From contig JBCCXA010000008.1 in assembly GCA_039192515.1 (NCBI GenBank), positions 1-64,000 on the forward strand: DNA of 64,000 bases. Reading direction: 5' to 3'. The notes beneath the pieces are model-generated. The model saw nothing but the letters and a program-made list of their open reading frames with translations. It was not told where the DNA came from and did no database searches. Below, one piece after another: positions 38,573 through 47,573 of the stretch. Position 1 is the stretch's first letter; every line of letters starts with the position of its first letter. The stretch is from Verrucomicrobiota bacterium. Its GTDB lineage: Bacteria > Verrucomicrobiota > Verrucomicrobiia > Methylacidiphilales > JBCCWR01. Made by a program: the position numbers and the translations under genes.

Positions 38573-38794
38573 ATGGCTAAACTTGACCGCATTCAAAAAC
38601 TTGGAAAAAACATCGCTAAGGTAAGGTACGCCAAAAAATTAACTCAGCTCCAAACATCAGAGCTAGCCAATGTTCATTTAAGACATTACCAAAAGATTGA
38701 GAGGGGCATCGTGTCGCCTTCATTTACCCTTCTCGTTGATATACGCAATGCATTGCGTTGTCCTTGGGAAGACCTTTTCAAGGGAGTTAAATAG
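38573..38794 (+). CDS. Small XRE family regulator
   Basis: The frame opens at 38528 but MAKLDRIQKLGKNIAKVR at 38573 is the natural start (73 residues). The HTH reads KLTQLQTSELANVHLRHYQKIERGIVSPSFTLLVDIRNALRCPWEDLF, a complete lambda-repressor-like domain with nothing else attached. The start codon is next to a perfect 12-bp inverted repeat. It may be an autoregulated switch; no toxin partner is next to it. Confidence 0.85.
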   Translation: MAKLDRIQKLGKNIAKVRYAKKLTQLQTSELANVHLRHYQKIERGIVSPSFTLLVDIRNALRCPWEDLFKGVK

Positions 38795-39026
38795 CAGTCT
38801 CACAACATAAAGCTCCTACATATCTTTATACTTACTTTTTGAGTATGCTTTGATTTCAATCTCCTCTATCAAGATTAAAAATACATAAGAGCGATTTAAA
38901 TTTAAAGAGAGAAGCCCAAGTTAAGGAGATCTATAGGATTGGCTATTTTGTAGCTAAAATGGAGTGAATTTAGAAGCGTCTTGTTACACTCGTGTTACAC
39001 TTACCCATTTAACCCATAAAAATAAA

Positions 39027-39100
39027 TGGTGCGCCGAGTGAGAATCGAACTCACGCTACCAGCTTGGAAGGCTGGAGTCCTACCACTAAACGACCGGCGC
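39027..39100 (-). tRNA. tRNA-Gly (TCC)
   Basis: On the minus strand, acceptor GCGCCGG pairs with TCGGCGC, D-arm is TCGTTTAGTGGTAGGA, anticodon stem-loop CCAGCCTTCCAAGCTGG gives TCC, and the T-arm is GTGAGTTCGATTCTCAC. Discriminator A and CCA are encoded. 74 nt with CCA. Confidence 0.97.
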
Positions 39101-39323
39101 CTGTATTGAACCCAGATTATACGAGAATTGCTTGAGCTTCTATTGCACAACCCGAGTTAATGTGAATTACAAAACCTAATTTTTTTGAGCATCATTGGCA
39201 AACAAAAAAGATTGATTGAAACATTTACTCTATAGGATCTATAGTCGTAATAGCATCTTTTTCGAGGCGATCTTTGATTCTTTTGGAAACGACGTCTCGA
39301 TTTGGGAAGAATCGGCCAAATAG

Positions 39324-40439
39324 ATGAGCAAGGATTTACGTAAGCATACTGTAAAGATCACTTTTGACAACCGAGAGCGAGCCAGAGATGTCATAAAAGT
39401 CCTTGGGCGCTGCCGATATTTCCCAGAAAAGATCCCTGCTTTAGATGAACTCACTCGGCTTCTAAGATTACCTAAGAATTCGATAAGCCTGGCCCTTGAG
39501 GACCTAGAAAAAGCCAATGTTATCAAACCAAGCCAAGATTTACTTGGCTACCACTATAATGCAAACCCTAGCGAGAGCATAGCGGGAGAAGTGGGTTTTT
39601 TTGTCAACATAGACCTATTTGAAAGCTGGAGCAGCGTCTTCCAAGACTGGCTAATGGGAGTGAATGACATCATGTCTACCGCAGGCTACCACATACGTGT
39701 TTCCAATTCCTTCAAAGGCATAGAAGATAAAATGGTACAGGTCCAACAATTATGGGACAGAGGCGTAAGCGGTTTTGTCTTTGCCAGTCATACTGAATCC
39801 CCTATTCGCGAATACATTACTCAGGCCAATATCCCTGCGGTCATTTTAAGTAATGCCACCGTCAATCAGCAGGATATTGGTTCTGTGAGTTCAGATAACC
39901 GCAGAGGAGTCGAAAAAATGGTCTCCCATCTCATGGAGAATAATCATAAGAGAATTTTTTTTTATGGATCCGATCTCAGAGAAAACGAGGGATTTATCCT
40001 TCGTATGCGCGCTTTTGAACAATCCATGCGGCTTGCCGGCTTGGATTACCATGCAAAAATAATCTTTGAAGAACCTTATAATCCCACTCTGGCTAGCAAA
40101 GCGATTGCTGATATAAAAAACATGGATACAAGGCCTACAGCGGTCATTTGTGCCAGTGACCGTGAAGCCTTTGATCTGGTTTCAGAATTCAAGCGCTCAG
40201 GATTGAAGATACCAGAAGACATCAGTGTGACGGGCTATGCCAATAGCCACTATTGCCACGTGCTTCAGCCAGCAATGACTACGATTAATATTCATGGAAG
40301 AAAAATGGGACAGATAGCGGCAAACTACCTTTTGAACGAGCTACAAAGCCCACAATTTCCGGTTAAGATCCTTGTTCCCACAGACTTAATCATTAGAGAA
40401 TCAACCGCTCCGCTGGAGAAAAGTCGCTGCGTTTCATGA
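39324..40439 (+). CDS. GntR-type HTH / LacI-type sensor regulator
   Basis: A 371-residue regulator with an N-terminal GntR-like winged helix (IPALDELTRLLRLPKNSISLALEDLEKANVI) and a LacI/PBP1-type ligand-binding domain (GEVGFFVNIDLFESWSSVF ... GVSGFVFASH ... SDNRRGVEKMVSHLMENNHKRIFFYG ... PTAVICASDREAFDLVSEF ... PEDISVTGYANS). The mix is as in AraR-type and many Verrucomicrobia/Planctomycetes regulators of sugar use. No sugar gene is next to it. CTATAG-GAT-CTATAG at 39230-39244, 80 bp upstream, is a possible operator. Confidence 0.9.
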   Translation: MSKDLRKHTVKITFDNRERARDVIKVLGRCRYFPEKIPALDELTRLLRLPKNSISLALEDLEKANVIKPSQDLLGYHYNANPSESIAGEVGFFVNIDLFESWSSVFQDWLMGVNDIMSTAGYHIRVSNSFKGIEDKMVQVQQLWDRGVSGFVFASHTESPIREYITQANIPAVILSNATVNQQDIGSVSSDNRRGVEKMVSHLMENNHKRIFFYGSDLRENEGFILRMRAFEQSMRLAGLDYHAKIIFEEPYNPTLASKAIADIKNMDTRPTAVICASDREAFDLVSEFKRSGLKIPEDISVTGYANSHYCHVLQPAMTTINIHGRKMGQIAANYLLNELQSPQFPVKILVPTDLIIRESTAPLEKSRCVS

Positions 40440-40814
40440 CCGCACTGATTTTAGAACTTTATAAAGTGCCCAACCATAACCTCCGGGACGTAGCGCTTTC
40501 CAAAGAAAACTCCCCATTTTACCAAATTTCTTTGTAGAGTGCTTCCTAGATGATGGTTGCTTGGCTTGGTCAACCATATCTAAGTTGATGCTTTTCTTCC
40601 TACTAAGAAGCGATAGAGCTCCGCCTAGCGGAAGTAATGGCAGAACCCAGCGCAATTTTGTAGCCGCAGCAGAGGCTACTCTAACCCCTGATTCTAGCTT
40701 GTCCGAGACAATTTCCAGCCTCTCTAAATCCTCCTGGATTTGAAGACGCTGGGAAGAGCAGCTCAGAACAAGCCCTTGCTTCTGCTGCTGCAAATGATTC
40801 AACTCTTTAAGCAC
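40434..40814 (-). CDS. YqjK-like protein
   Basis: A 126-residue protein with an N-terminal coiled-coil-like part (LNHLQQQKQGLVLSCSSQRLQIQEDLERLEIVSDKLESG), a short hydrophobic stretch (LRWVLPLLPLGGALSLL) and a basic C-terminus ending ALRPGGYGWALYKVLKS. The layout and position after YqjD- and YqjE-like genes match E. coli yqjK. It overlaps the upstream gene by 16 bp. Function in the family is unclear; the set is linked with stationary phase and membrane-bound ribosomes. Confidence 0.65.
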   Translation of the reverse strand: MLKELNHLQQQKQGLVLSCSSQRLQIQEDLERLEIVSDKLESGVRVASAAATKLRWVLPLLPLGGALSLLSRKKSINLDMVDQAKQPSSRKHSTKKFGKMGSFLWKALRPGGYGWALYKVLKSVRS

Positions 40815-41179
40815 TGAGCATCTTTCTTAAGCTGTTCAACAGTTTGGTCAAAGGCAGAGCCATGCTTCTCTAGATAAGACTTAAGACAAAACGCGACGAT
40901 GACCGCTAAGAGAAAATACAATGCGCCCATGATGCACATCGCCAGCACACGGTAACTTTCCTCGAAGGCAAATGCTATCGCAAAGGTGAAAACAATGACA
41001 CCCAAGCTAAATAGCAAAAAAGCGGTCAATGCCATGACTATCAAAATGACCAGGCGCGTCCGCTCTTCGCGATATTCCAAAGCGAAAAGCTCAAGCCTCG
41101 TCTGTATTGCTTCAACGAAGTTGCCGGCCAGTCTCTTTGTTCGTCCAAAAAGACCAGGCTTGAAGGTCTCATCTTCCAT
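40799..41179 (-). CDS. YqjE-like membrane protein (holin superfamily III fold)
   Basis: A 126-residue protein with two hydrophobic helices (LVILIVMALTAFLLFSLGVIVFTFAIAFAF and MCIMGALYFLLAVIVAFCL, given here only as regions near residues 43-75 and 82-105) flanked by charged ends. The start GRTKRLAGNFVEAIQTRLELFALEYREE is typical of the YqjE/DUF1469 family. Databases may call it a phage holin, but its place between YqjD- and YqjK-like genes shows a cellular role. 8 bp after the YqjD-like gene. Confidence 0.8.
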   Translation of the reverse strand: MEDETFKPGLFGRTKRLAGNFVEAIQTRLELFALEYREERTRLVILIVMALTAFLLFSLGVIVFTFAIAFAFEESYRVLAMCIMGALYFLLAVIVAFCLKSYLEKHGSAFDQTVEQLKKDAQCLKS

Positions 41180-41187
41180 ATTTGAGA

Positions 41188-41490
41188 CTATTTGCGATTT
41201 AGAATAACTCCTAATAGTACTCCAACACCAAAGGCAACGCCAATAGATTCATACGGATGCTCACGGATCACCTTGTCTGTTTCTTTTGCAGTTGCAACAG
41301 CTTGTTCCCTGAGAACTTTCTCGGTTTCATCAAGTTTTATTTTGGTCACATCTAGTTTTTTGGAAAGATCCTCACGAACTACTTTAGCTTTCTCGCTTAA
41401 TTCACCCGCAGTTTCTTTGAAGTAAACTTCCACATCCGCAATAACGTCTTTGAAATCGGATACTAATTTATCTTGTGTCTCTTTGCTCAT
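41188..41490 (-). CDS. YqjD/ElaB-like DUF883 protein
   Basis: A 100-residue protein: a long amphipathic helical part (VSDFKDVIADVEVYFKETAGELSEKAKVV, residues about 10-38, then a second helical segment) followed by the DUF883 signature REHPYESIGVAFGVGVLLGVILNRK with one C-terminal membrane anchor. E. coli YqjD and ElaB bind stationary-phase ribosomes and tether them to the inner membrane. It is the first gene of a three-gene set with YqjE- and YqjK-like proteins. Confidence 0.88.
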   Translation of the reverse strand: MSKETQDKLVSDFKDVIADVEVYFKETAGELSEKAKVVREDLSKKLDVTKIKLDETEKVLREQAVATAKETDKVIREHPYESIGVAFGVGVLLGVILNRK

Positions 41491-41569
41491 ATTTATGGAT
41501 TAGCAGACCCTCCTAGTCGATGCAAGGCACATCGACATCTTACTCACAAGTGCAAAAGCTATTTCTAAC

Positions 41570-41732
41570 GCGAATGATGCCATAGAGACTTAAAGATCCG
41601 TGCAAGATCTTGACCCCAAACAACATCAAATCTCCTGGAGGAATCCCCTTCCTGATAGATCTTTGTCGACTCTCTTTTCTCTGCGGCTCAAGCTTTTATG
41701 CATCTCGTTGAACTTGTATGACATCATACGGG
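41570..41732 (+). repeat. Copy A of the ~165-bp imperfect-palindrome repeat
   Basis: The reference copy. Outer ends are inverted: CGAATGATGCCATAGAGACTT at the left against CGTATGATGTCATACAAGTT read back from the right, and inner parts continue to pair imperfectly (AAGATCTTGA with AAAGCTTGAG). It lies between the yqjD-like gene and the STAS gene. Copies B (62817-62984) and C (28294-28457) match along the whole length. Confidence 0.82.
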
Positions 41733-41892
41733 TTCAAGTGGGAGATTTAGTTGGAGAATCCCGTTTAGCATTTAACAAATCAAAAAATGCAACTCGTGCA
41801 TTCCCTTTTAAAGGGGGATTTATAATATTTTTGTCGATGTTTTCATTTTTTTATTTGTCTGCCTATACCAAGGTTGCTAACCCTTTTTAGAG

Positions 41893-42231
41893 ATGGAAGT
41901 TGTCCAAAAAGACCAAGATGGGGTACTTGTCCTCACTATTAAGGGAGATATTGATCTTAATTTTTCGCCCAAACTAAGGGATCTACTGCGTGGATTGGTT
42001 AAAGAAAAATGCGCTAATCTTCTGATTGATTTTACTCAAGTTAACTACATTGACTCCTCAGGTTTAGCCACTTTTGTGGAATATTACCAAGGATCACGTA
42101 AATATTCTGGAAAAATAGCCATGGCAGGGATGTCCCAAAGGGTTAAAAGTGTCTTCGAACTGGTTCGCCTGGGTGAAATTTTTTCAATCAAAGAATCAGT
42201 AGATGATGCGTTACAATTGCTCAAAACATAA
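41893..42231 (+). CDS. STAS domain protein (MlaB/SpoIIAA-like)
   Basis: A 112-residue single STAS domain: GVLVLTIKGDIDLNFSPKLRDLLRGLV, LLIDFTQVNYIDSSGLATFVEYYQ. The Ser of DSSGLAT, the residue phosphorylated in anti-sigma-factor antagonists, is present. It is 65 bp upstream of mlaE in the same direction. In the E. coli lipid transporter, MlaB is a STAS protein bound to the MlaF ATPase, so this is probably its counterpart; the intact phospho-Ser also allows a partner-switch role. Confidence 0.88.
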   Translation: MEVVQKDQDGVLVLTIKGDIDLNFSPKLRDLLRGLVKEKCANLLIDFTQVNYIDSSGLATFVEYYQGSRKYSGKIAMAGMSQRVKSVFELVRLGEIFSIKESVDDALQLLKT

Positions 42232-42296
42232 GAACCGCAACAACAAGCTTGGGCCAGTCCGTTTGTTGTCTATCGGTTGGTGATTAGAATAAATTT

Positions 42297-43040
42297 GTGA
42301 TCAAGGCCTATTTCCAACTCACCTTTCGCATCCTTTATTGGCTTTTTATTGCCCCATTAAAGGGCTACATGTTCAGCATTCATGCCTGCATCGAGCAGAT
42401 GGTTAAGATCGGCGTGGAGGCATTAACTATGGCGAGTCTAACGGGTTTTAGTGTAGGACTCACCCTAGCCATGCAATCTGCTAAGGAGCTCATGAAGCTT
42501 GGGGCTGCTGAATACGTTCCCGACCTTGTCTCGCTCACGCTCTTGCGTGAACTGGGACCAGTGCTGATAGCAGTAATTGTGATCGGTAGGAGCGGTTCTG
42601 CGGTCACCGCTGAACTGGGTACTATGAAGGTCTCCGAAGAGATAGAAGCATTAAGTGTAATGGGGATCAATCCAGTGCGTTATCTCATTATCCCGCGCAT
42701 CATTGCCATGGTCATCATGCTACCAGTGCTGACCATATTAGGAGACTTTGTCGCAATGTTTGGTGCCTGGTTAATTTGCTGGTTGACCCTAGATATGTCA
42801 GTAGCCATCTATATCATCCACTCGGTTGATCGCGCAACAAACTGGGACCTGTATGCTGGCATCATAAAGGCCTTTGTTTTTGCCTGGCTCATTATCACCA
42901 TAGCTTGTAACGCTGGACTTGAGGTCAAAGGCGGAGCCGCAGGCGTGGGTAAAGCTACGACGAACTCCGTGGTATACTCCTTGCTAGCTATGTTAGTTGC
43001 TAATGCCATTCTAACTGGAATTTTCTTTTACCTGTTGTAA
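42297..43040 (+). CDS. mlaE: MlaE-type permease of lipid transport system
   Basis: A 247-residue inner-membrane permease of the MlaE/YrbE family, part of the complex that moves phospholipids between outer and inner membrane. Family motifs VSLTLLRELGPVLIAVIVIGRSG and AELGTMKVSEEIEALSVMGINP are intact. The start is GTG at 42297 (IKAYFQLTFRILYW). It is followed by the ATPase gene after 15 bp. Gram-negative envelope with asymmetric lipid control is implied. Confidence 0.95.
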   Translation: MIKAYFQLTFRILYWLFIAPLKGYMFSIHACIEQMVKIGVEALTMASLTGFSVGLTLAMQSAKELMKLGAAEYVPDLVSLTLLRELGPVLIAVIVIGRSGSAVTAELGTMKVSEEIEALSVMGINPVRYLIIPRIIAMVIMLPVLTILGDFVAMFGAWLICWLTLDMSVAIYIIHSVDRATNWDLYAGIIKAFVFAWLIITIACNAGLEVKGGAAGVGKATTNSVVYSLLAMLVANAILTGIFFYLL

Positions 43041-43055
43041 CACAAGACACGAGCC

Positions 43056-43913
43056 ATGAGTGAAGCCCCTCCCAAGAGTAAAGACCCCGCAAAAGATAAA
43101 GGGGAACCAATTGTCGAGGTAAAGGATCTTGTTAGGAAGTTCGGTGATCGTACCGTTCTCAATGGGATTAGCTTCAAAATCTATCGCGGAGACACTCTTA
43201 TCATTATGGGAGGCTCTGGATGCGGAAAGAGCACTCTACTACGCCATGTCATCGGTTCGCTCAAGCCTACCTCTGGATCCGTTAAACTCTTTGGACAAGA
43301 AATAACAGACATGAATGAATTTGAACTCAATAAGATGCGCAAACGCTTTGGGATGAATTTCCAATTTGGAGCTCTCATGCAGTCCTTGACTGTTGGCCAA
43401 AATGTCGCTCTGCCCCTGATGGAACATAGTGATGTAGACTCTTCTATTATCGACCTTGTCGTTAAAATGAAGCTAGAACTCGTCGGCCTAACTGGTTTTG
43501 AAGATCTCATGCCTTCTGAAATTTCTGGAGGGATGAGAAAGAGAGTAGGTCTCGCTCGAGCAGTAGCTCTAGACCCAGAGCTTCTTTTTAGCGACGAACC
43601 TACCTCTGGCTTAGACCCAGTTATGACTGCTGTGGTAGATGAGTTAACATTACAACTCACTCGGAATATGGGCATGACTGCTATGGTGGTCTCACATGAC
43701 ATGACTAGCTGCTTTCGAATTGCTACCCATATGCTCATGCTTGGCACAGGCGATTTACAGGGTAAAGTAGTCGCCTATGGCACACCTGAAGAAATACGAA
43801 ATAATCCACACCCATTTCTTCAACAATTTATTAAAGGAGAACCTGACGGACCTATCCCACTAAAACTTTCGAAAGATGCTTATATCAAACGCCTAGTAGG
43901 CGAAGAAACTTAA
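43056..43913 (+). CDS. mlaF: MlaF-type ABC ATPase of lipid transport system
   Basis: A 285-residue ATPase: Walker A MGGSGCGKSTLL, signature SEISGGMRKRVGLARA, Walker B LLFSDEPTSGLDP, and H-loop MVVSHDMTS. It energises the MlaE permease. The N-terminal 20 residues (PPKSKDPAKDKGEPI) are an extra Lys/Pro-rich tail. 15 bp after mlaE and 25 bp before mlaD. Confidence 0.95.
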   Translation: MSEAPPKSKDPAKDKGEPIVEVKDLVRKFGDRTVLNGISFKIYRGDTLIIMGGSGCGKSTLLRHVIGSLKPTSGSVKLFGQEITDMNEFELNKMRKRFGMNFQFGALMQSLTVGQNVALPLMEHSDVDSSIIDLVVKMKLELVGLTGFEDLMPSEISGGMRKRVGLARAVALDPELLFSDEPTSGLDPVMTAVVDELTLQLTRNMGMTAMVVSHDMTSCFRIATHMLMLGTGDLQGKVVAYGTPEEIRNNPHPFLQQFIKGEPDGPIPLKLSKDAYIKRLVGEET

Positions 43914-43938
43914 AAGATGCTCTAGAAGAATAAATCCT

Positions 43939-44844
43939 ATGAAAAAAAATAATTTAGCTAATTACATTATAGCAGGGGTTGTGATTGCCTGTAGCCTCGT
44001 ACTTTTGGCTGCGCTTACTCATGCCTTGACCAAAACTCGCCTAACAAGGCCCGGAAAAACGGTTCTGGTCGATTTCCCATCTGTGATTGGTATTAAAGTT
44101 CATTCCTCCGTTCGTTATAGCGGGGCTCCTGTTGGTTATGTCAGTGACATCTATCCTCTTACTTTAGAGGAACGCCAAGCTCGTCTGGATGATGGAGATC
44201 CTTCAAATGATCGAGCAGCTATTCGAGTGGTGCTCACATTAGAAGAAGATTGCCCCCCACTAACCCTGGGTACAAGGGCAGAGATGGCGGCAGATACTGT
44301 GCTAGCGGAAAAATTCATCAACCTTAATCCAGGCCCCCCAGACGAAAAAGTCCTGCCGAATGACATCGTATTAGCAGGCACACCAGCCGCTAGCTTTGAA
44401 GAGCTTACCTCTGCCGGCATGGATACAATGGCCGCAGTGAATAAGATTCTTACTGACTTAAATGAGAAACATCCAGATCTTCCTGATTACATAGCTCAAT
44501 TAGTTAAAGATGGGCAAGCAACGCTTGAACAAGCCAAAGAACTTACCGTCAGGCTCAATCTTTTTATGGAAGATAATGGAGATCGTTTGACCACAAGCTT
44601 AGCTGAACTAGATGAACTTATGACTGATATGAATGTGGTTTCTAAGAATCTCAAAGTGATAACCACCAATGCCAAGGCACTGACCTCTACTTTACAACAA
44701 AAGCCCTGGCGTGTCTTTTGGGGAGGAGACACGGTCGATGCCCCATCAGAAGACGAAATTCTCAAATCCGACAAACCCCTTCCAACTCCAGGAACAATTA
44801 GTAGTAGAGCTAAGAAGTCTTCGGATAAGGAAGAACTTCCCTAA
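43939..44844 (+). CDS. mlaD: MlaD/MCE-domain lipid transport protein
   Basis: A 301-residue protein with one N-terminal membrane helix (IIAGVVIACSLVLLAALTHAL) and an MCE domain (GKTVLVDFPSVIGIKVHSSV, then RYSGAPVGYVSDIYPL), the ring-forming periplasmic part of the Mla complex. After residue 150 follows a long helical stretch (LNEKHPDLPDYIAQLVKDGQ...) typical of MCE proteins longer than E. coli MlaD. No mlaC or mlaA is visible beside it. The last gene of the operon; the next gene is convergent. Confidence 0.93.
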   Translation: MKKNNLANYIIAGVVIACSLVLLAALTHALTKTRLTRPGKTVLVDFPSVIGIKVHSSVRYSGAPVGYVSDIYPLTLEERQARLDDGDPSNDRAAIRVVLTLEEDCPPLTLGTRAEMAADTVLAEKFINLNPGPPDEKVLPNDIVLAGTPAASFEELTSAGMDTMAAVNKILTDLNEKHPDLPDYIAQLVKDGQATLEQAKELTVRLNLFMEDNGDRLTTSLAELDELMTDMNVVSKNLKVITTNAKALTSTLQQKPWRVFWGGDTVDAPSEDEILKSDKPLPTPGTISSRAKKSSDKEELP

Positions 44845-44855
44845 AGGGCAGGTGT

Positions 44856-45917
44856 CTATGCCGGCGCCAATCCGAATTTTTTCTCTAGTTGGTCTACAGC
44901 CCAAGTCGCATGATCTAAAATCACCTCATTCTTTTCTCTTTTGAGAACTTCACGCAGTGCCCAAAGATCTTCTTGATCACCAATATTACCTAACACGACG
45001 CATAGATTTCTAATCCAACGATCCCTCTTTAAGCGAAAGACTGGCGTTCCCCTAAAAGCATTACGGAATGTGGCATCGTCCCAATGTAACATCACTCTTA
45101 AATCTGGCCTATCTATAGGCTTAAAGCCTGCCTCTCTTGTTTCTTGAGCCCAGCGATTCCAGGGACAGACATCCAAACAATCGTCGCAACCAAAGAGATG
45201 ATCTCCAATTGCTTTGCGAAATTCTACGGGGATAATCCCTTTATGTTCAATGGTTAGGTAAGCTATGCAACGCCTCGCATCTAGTTGGTAAGGCCTGTTC
45301 GTCGTTATTGCATCTGTTGGACACGCGTCCATACAGCGTGTGCAATTTCCACAGTGGTCCTTCTCTGGTTCATCAAACTCAAGTTCCAGTGTAGTCAAAA
45401 TCACTGATAAAAAGAGCCAGGCCCCGTGTTTACGATGAATGAGCATGGTGCTCTTACCCTGCCAACCAACTGAAGTCATCGCGCTAAGCGCCTTTTCCAT
45501 GACTGGACCTGTATCTGTATAACAACGCTGCTCACCGCCCCACTCATTCATTTGATCACTTAATTGACGAACGCGCTTGGGAAGGAGATCATGATAATCT
45601 TTGCCCAAAGCGTATGTAGCTATCTTTCCTCGATGTCCGGGTTGCGGTTGGTAATAATTAGTTCCCAAGACAACTACCCGTTTGGTTCCAGGCAAGACCA
45701 AGCGAGGATTTAAACGGCGCTCGGGATTCCTTTTCAACCATTCCATACCCGCAGCCATTCCCTGTTCTAACCATGAAAAAAAATAGTTTTGTTTGGGGAA
45801 AGGCTTGGCCTCAGCTATTCCACAAACATCAAAGCCTAAATCCTTTGCCAAAGCCTTAACTTGTTTGGCTAAAATCTTGGGCGATACTGTTGGAGATCTC
45901 TTCAACGGTTTTTCCAT
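44856..45917 (-). CDS. queG: Epoxyqueuosine reductase
   Basis: Cobalamin- and iron-sulphur-dependent enzyme for the last step of queuosine synthesis in tRNA. The two 4Fe-4S motifs are CGNCTRCMDACP and CDDCLDVCP; the N-terminal LAKDLGFDVCGIAEAKPF and RNPERRLNPRLVLPG are typical. C-terminal HEAT-like part (NEVILDHATWAVDQLEKK). 353 residues. The start overlaps the end of aroK by 62 bp, and no later Met would keep the N-terminal domain. Confidence 0.95.
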   Translation of the reverse strand: MEKPLKRSPTVSPKILAKQVKALAKDLGFDVCGIAEAKPFPKQNYFFSWLEQGMAAGMEWLKRNPERRLNPRLVLPGTKRVVVLGTNYYQPQPGHRGKIATYALGKDYHDLLPKRVRQLSDQMNEWGGEQRCYTDTGPVMEKALSAMTSVGWQGKSTMLIHRKHGAWLFLSVILTTLELEFDEPEKDHCGNCTRCMDACPTDAITTNRPYQLDARRCIAYLTIEHKGIIPVEFRKAIGDHLFGCDDCLDVCPWNRWAQETREAGFKPIDRPDLRVMLHWDDATFRNAFRGTPVFRLKRDRWIRNLCVVLGNIGDQEDLWALREVLKREKNEVILDHATWAVDQLEKKFGLAPA

Positions 45918-46371
45918 CTACTTTTATAATCTTATCTGCTTCTTCGTATAAAGAAGAGCGCTCAACCAGTAATTTTTGCAGGACCTCATATGGATCTGCA
46001 TTCTTCAGTAAGGGTCTATTGTGATCTTGTTGAATCCTCTCAGCCAAGCAATTCACCGAGGCCTTTAAGTAATATATTCGCCCTGAATCTCTTAGATACT
46101 CAAGGTTTTTAGGCTGTGTCACAACTCCTCCCCCGGTAGCAATCACACGTGGTTTACTTAACACCACATTGGCAATCACTTCGGACTCAACCTTGCGAAA
46201 GCCTTCTTCTCCAGCTTTCTCAAATATTTCAGGGATGCTCATGGCTTCCCGATCAACTATGACTTCATCCGTATCAGTAAAAGCAAGCTGCAAAGATCTC
46301 GCCAAGTAACGACCTATAACACTTTTCCCGGATCCCATTAATCCAACCAATACAATGTGTTTTTTCGACAT
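45856..46371 (-). CDS. aroK: Shikimate kinase
   Basis: A 171-residue P-loop kinase that phosphorylates shikimate. Walker A is GLMGSGKSVIGRYLA, the shikimate-binding Asp is in FTDTDEVI, Arg in GFRKVESEVI, and the GGGVV motif is ATGGGVVTQP. The lid RPLLKNADPY is present. Divergent from aroC across a 60-bp gap, so two successive shikimate-pathway genes probably share a control region. Its 3' end overlaps queG by 62 bp. Confidence 0.95.
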   Translation of the reverse strand: MSKKHIVLVGLMGSGKSVIGRYLARSLQLAFTDTDEVIVDREAMSIPEIFEKAGEEGFRKVESEVIANVVLSKPRVIATGGGVVTQPKNLEYLRDSGRIYYLKASVNCLAERIQQDHNRPLLKNADPYEVLQKLLVERSSLYEEADKIIKVDGKTVEEISNSIAQDFSQTS

Positions 46372-46431
46372 AGCCTAGTTCTGAAAATTTTCCTTTAGAG
46401 TTTTCCAAACATTGAGCATCATATTTAGCTT

Positions 46432-47514
46432 ATGGGCAATTCCTTTGGAAAACTATTTCGCATCACAAACTGGGGAGAATCGCACGGCGGAGGCGTTGGC
46501 GTCGTTATAGATGGCTGCCCACCATTGATACCCCTGAACGAAAAGATCATCCAAATCGACCTAGATCGCCGTCGCCCAGGACAAAGCAAAATTGTTACAC
46601 CAAGGAAGGAGGCGGATCAATGCGAAATTCTCTCAGGTGTCTTTGAAGGTAAAACCACTGGAACCCCTATCTCAGTAATGGTCAAAAACAAAGATGCTAG
46701 GCCAGAAGCTTACTCTGAAATGGAGACTCTCTATCGCCCCTCTCACGCAGATTACACTTATCAAGAAAAATTTGGCATTCGTAATCCACACGGTGGAGGG
46801 CGCTCCTCTGCAAGAGAAACCATTGGTCGAGTGGCAGCTGCTGCTGTTGCCAAGCAGGTTTTTAAAAGACAACTACCCAAGCTAGAGATTGTGACTTATG
46901 TAAAGCAAATCCACAAACTTGAAGCCAAAGTTGATCCAAATAAAGTTCAATTCAAAGAAGTGGAATCCAACATCGTGCGTTGGCCAGATAAAACGGATGC
47001 CGAACGAGTTATCAAACTCATTGAAAAAACAAGAGCAAAGGGAGACTCCCTAGGAGGAATCATCGAGTGTGTCATCCGCCATGCGCCAATTGGTTTAGGT
47101 ATGCCGGTCTTTGATCGGCTAGAAGCTGACCTCGCTAAGGCTATGCTGTCACTCCCTGCGACAAAAGGCTTTGAAGTGGGCTCAGGATTTCATTGCACAA
47201 ATATGTTGGGCTCAGAACATAACGACCCATTCCGTATCAGAAAAGGCAAGGTCACTACAATTAAAAATGATAGTGGCGGCGTGCAAGGCGGTATCAGCAA
47301 TGGTGAAAATATTATCTTTCGCATCGCCTTCAAACCAACCGCCACCATCATCCAATCTCAGAAGACTGTCTCTAAAAGCGGGAAAAATGCCTCTCTTAAA
47401 GCTAGGGGCAGACATGATCCTTGTGTTCTTCCAAGAGCGGTTCCCATGGTGGAAGCAATGACTAATCTCGTCTTACTAGATCACCATCTCAGAAATAAGG
47501 CACAAAATAGTTAA
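46432..47514 (+). CDS. aroC: Chorismate synthase
   Basis: A 360-residue FMN-dependent enzyme making chorismate, the branch point to aromatic amino acids and folate. The signature [17 protein letters not shown] is at the N-terminus, [29 protein letters not shown] in the middle (near residues 103-131), and the third signature [19 protein letters not shown] near the C-terminus. Length is normal. Divergent from aroK. Confidence 0.97.
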   Translation: MGNSFGKLFRITNWGESHGGGVGVVIDGCPPLIPLNEKIIQIDLDRRRPGQSKIVTPRKEADQCEILSGVFEGKTTGTPISVMVKNKDARPEAYSEMETLYRPSHADYTYQEKFGIRNPHGGGRSSARETIGRVAAAAVAKQVFKRQLPKLEIVTYVKQIHKLEAKVDPNKVQFKEVESNIVRWPDKTDAERVIKLIEKTRAKGDSLGGIIECVIRHAPIGLGMPVFDRLEADLAKAMLSLPATKGFEVGSGFHCTNMLGSEHNDPFRIRKGKVTTIKNDSGGVQGGISNGENIIFRIAFKPTATIIQSQKTVSKSGKNASLKARGRHDPCVLPRAVPMVEAMTNLVLLDHHLRNKAQNS

Positions 47515-47573
47515 ATGACTCTATGTGACTTTGAGCTTGCCGCGCTCTTTCTCGACGGTAGAAACATAGCATC

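Noticed and set aside
40799-41179. Holin-like protein, considered as a prophage sign
   Set aside because: No phage gene is nearby; position and size match cellular YqjE between YqjD- and YqjK-like proteins.
41600-41890. 96-codon plus-strand frame before the STAS gene
   Set aside because: Half of it is repeat copy A. The same frame is partly open in copy C but not kept in copy B, so repeat structure explains it better than coding.
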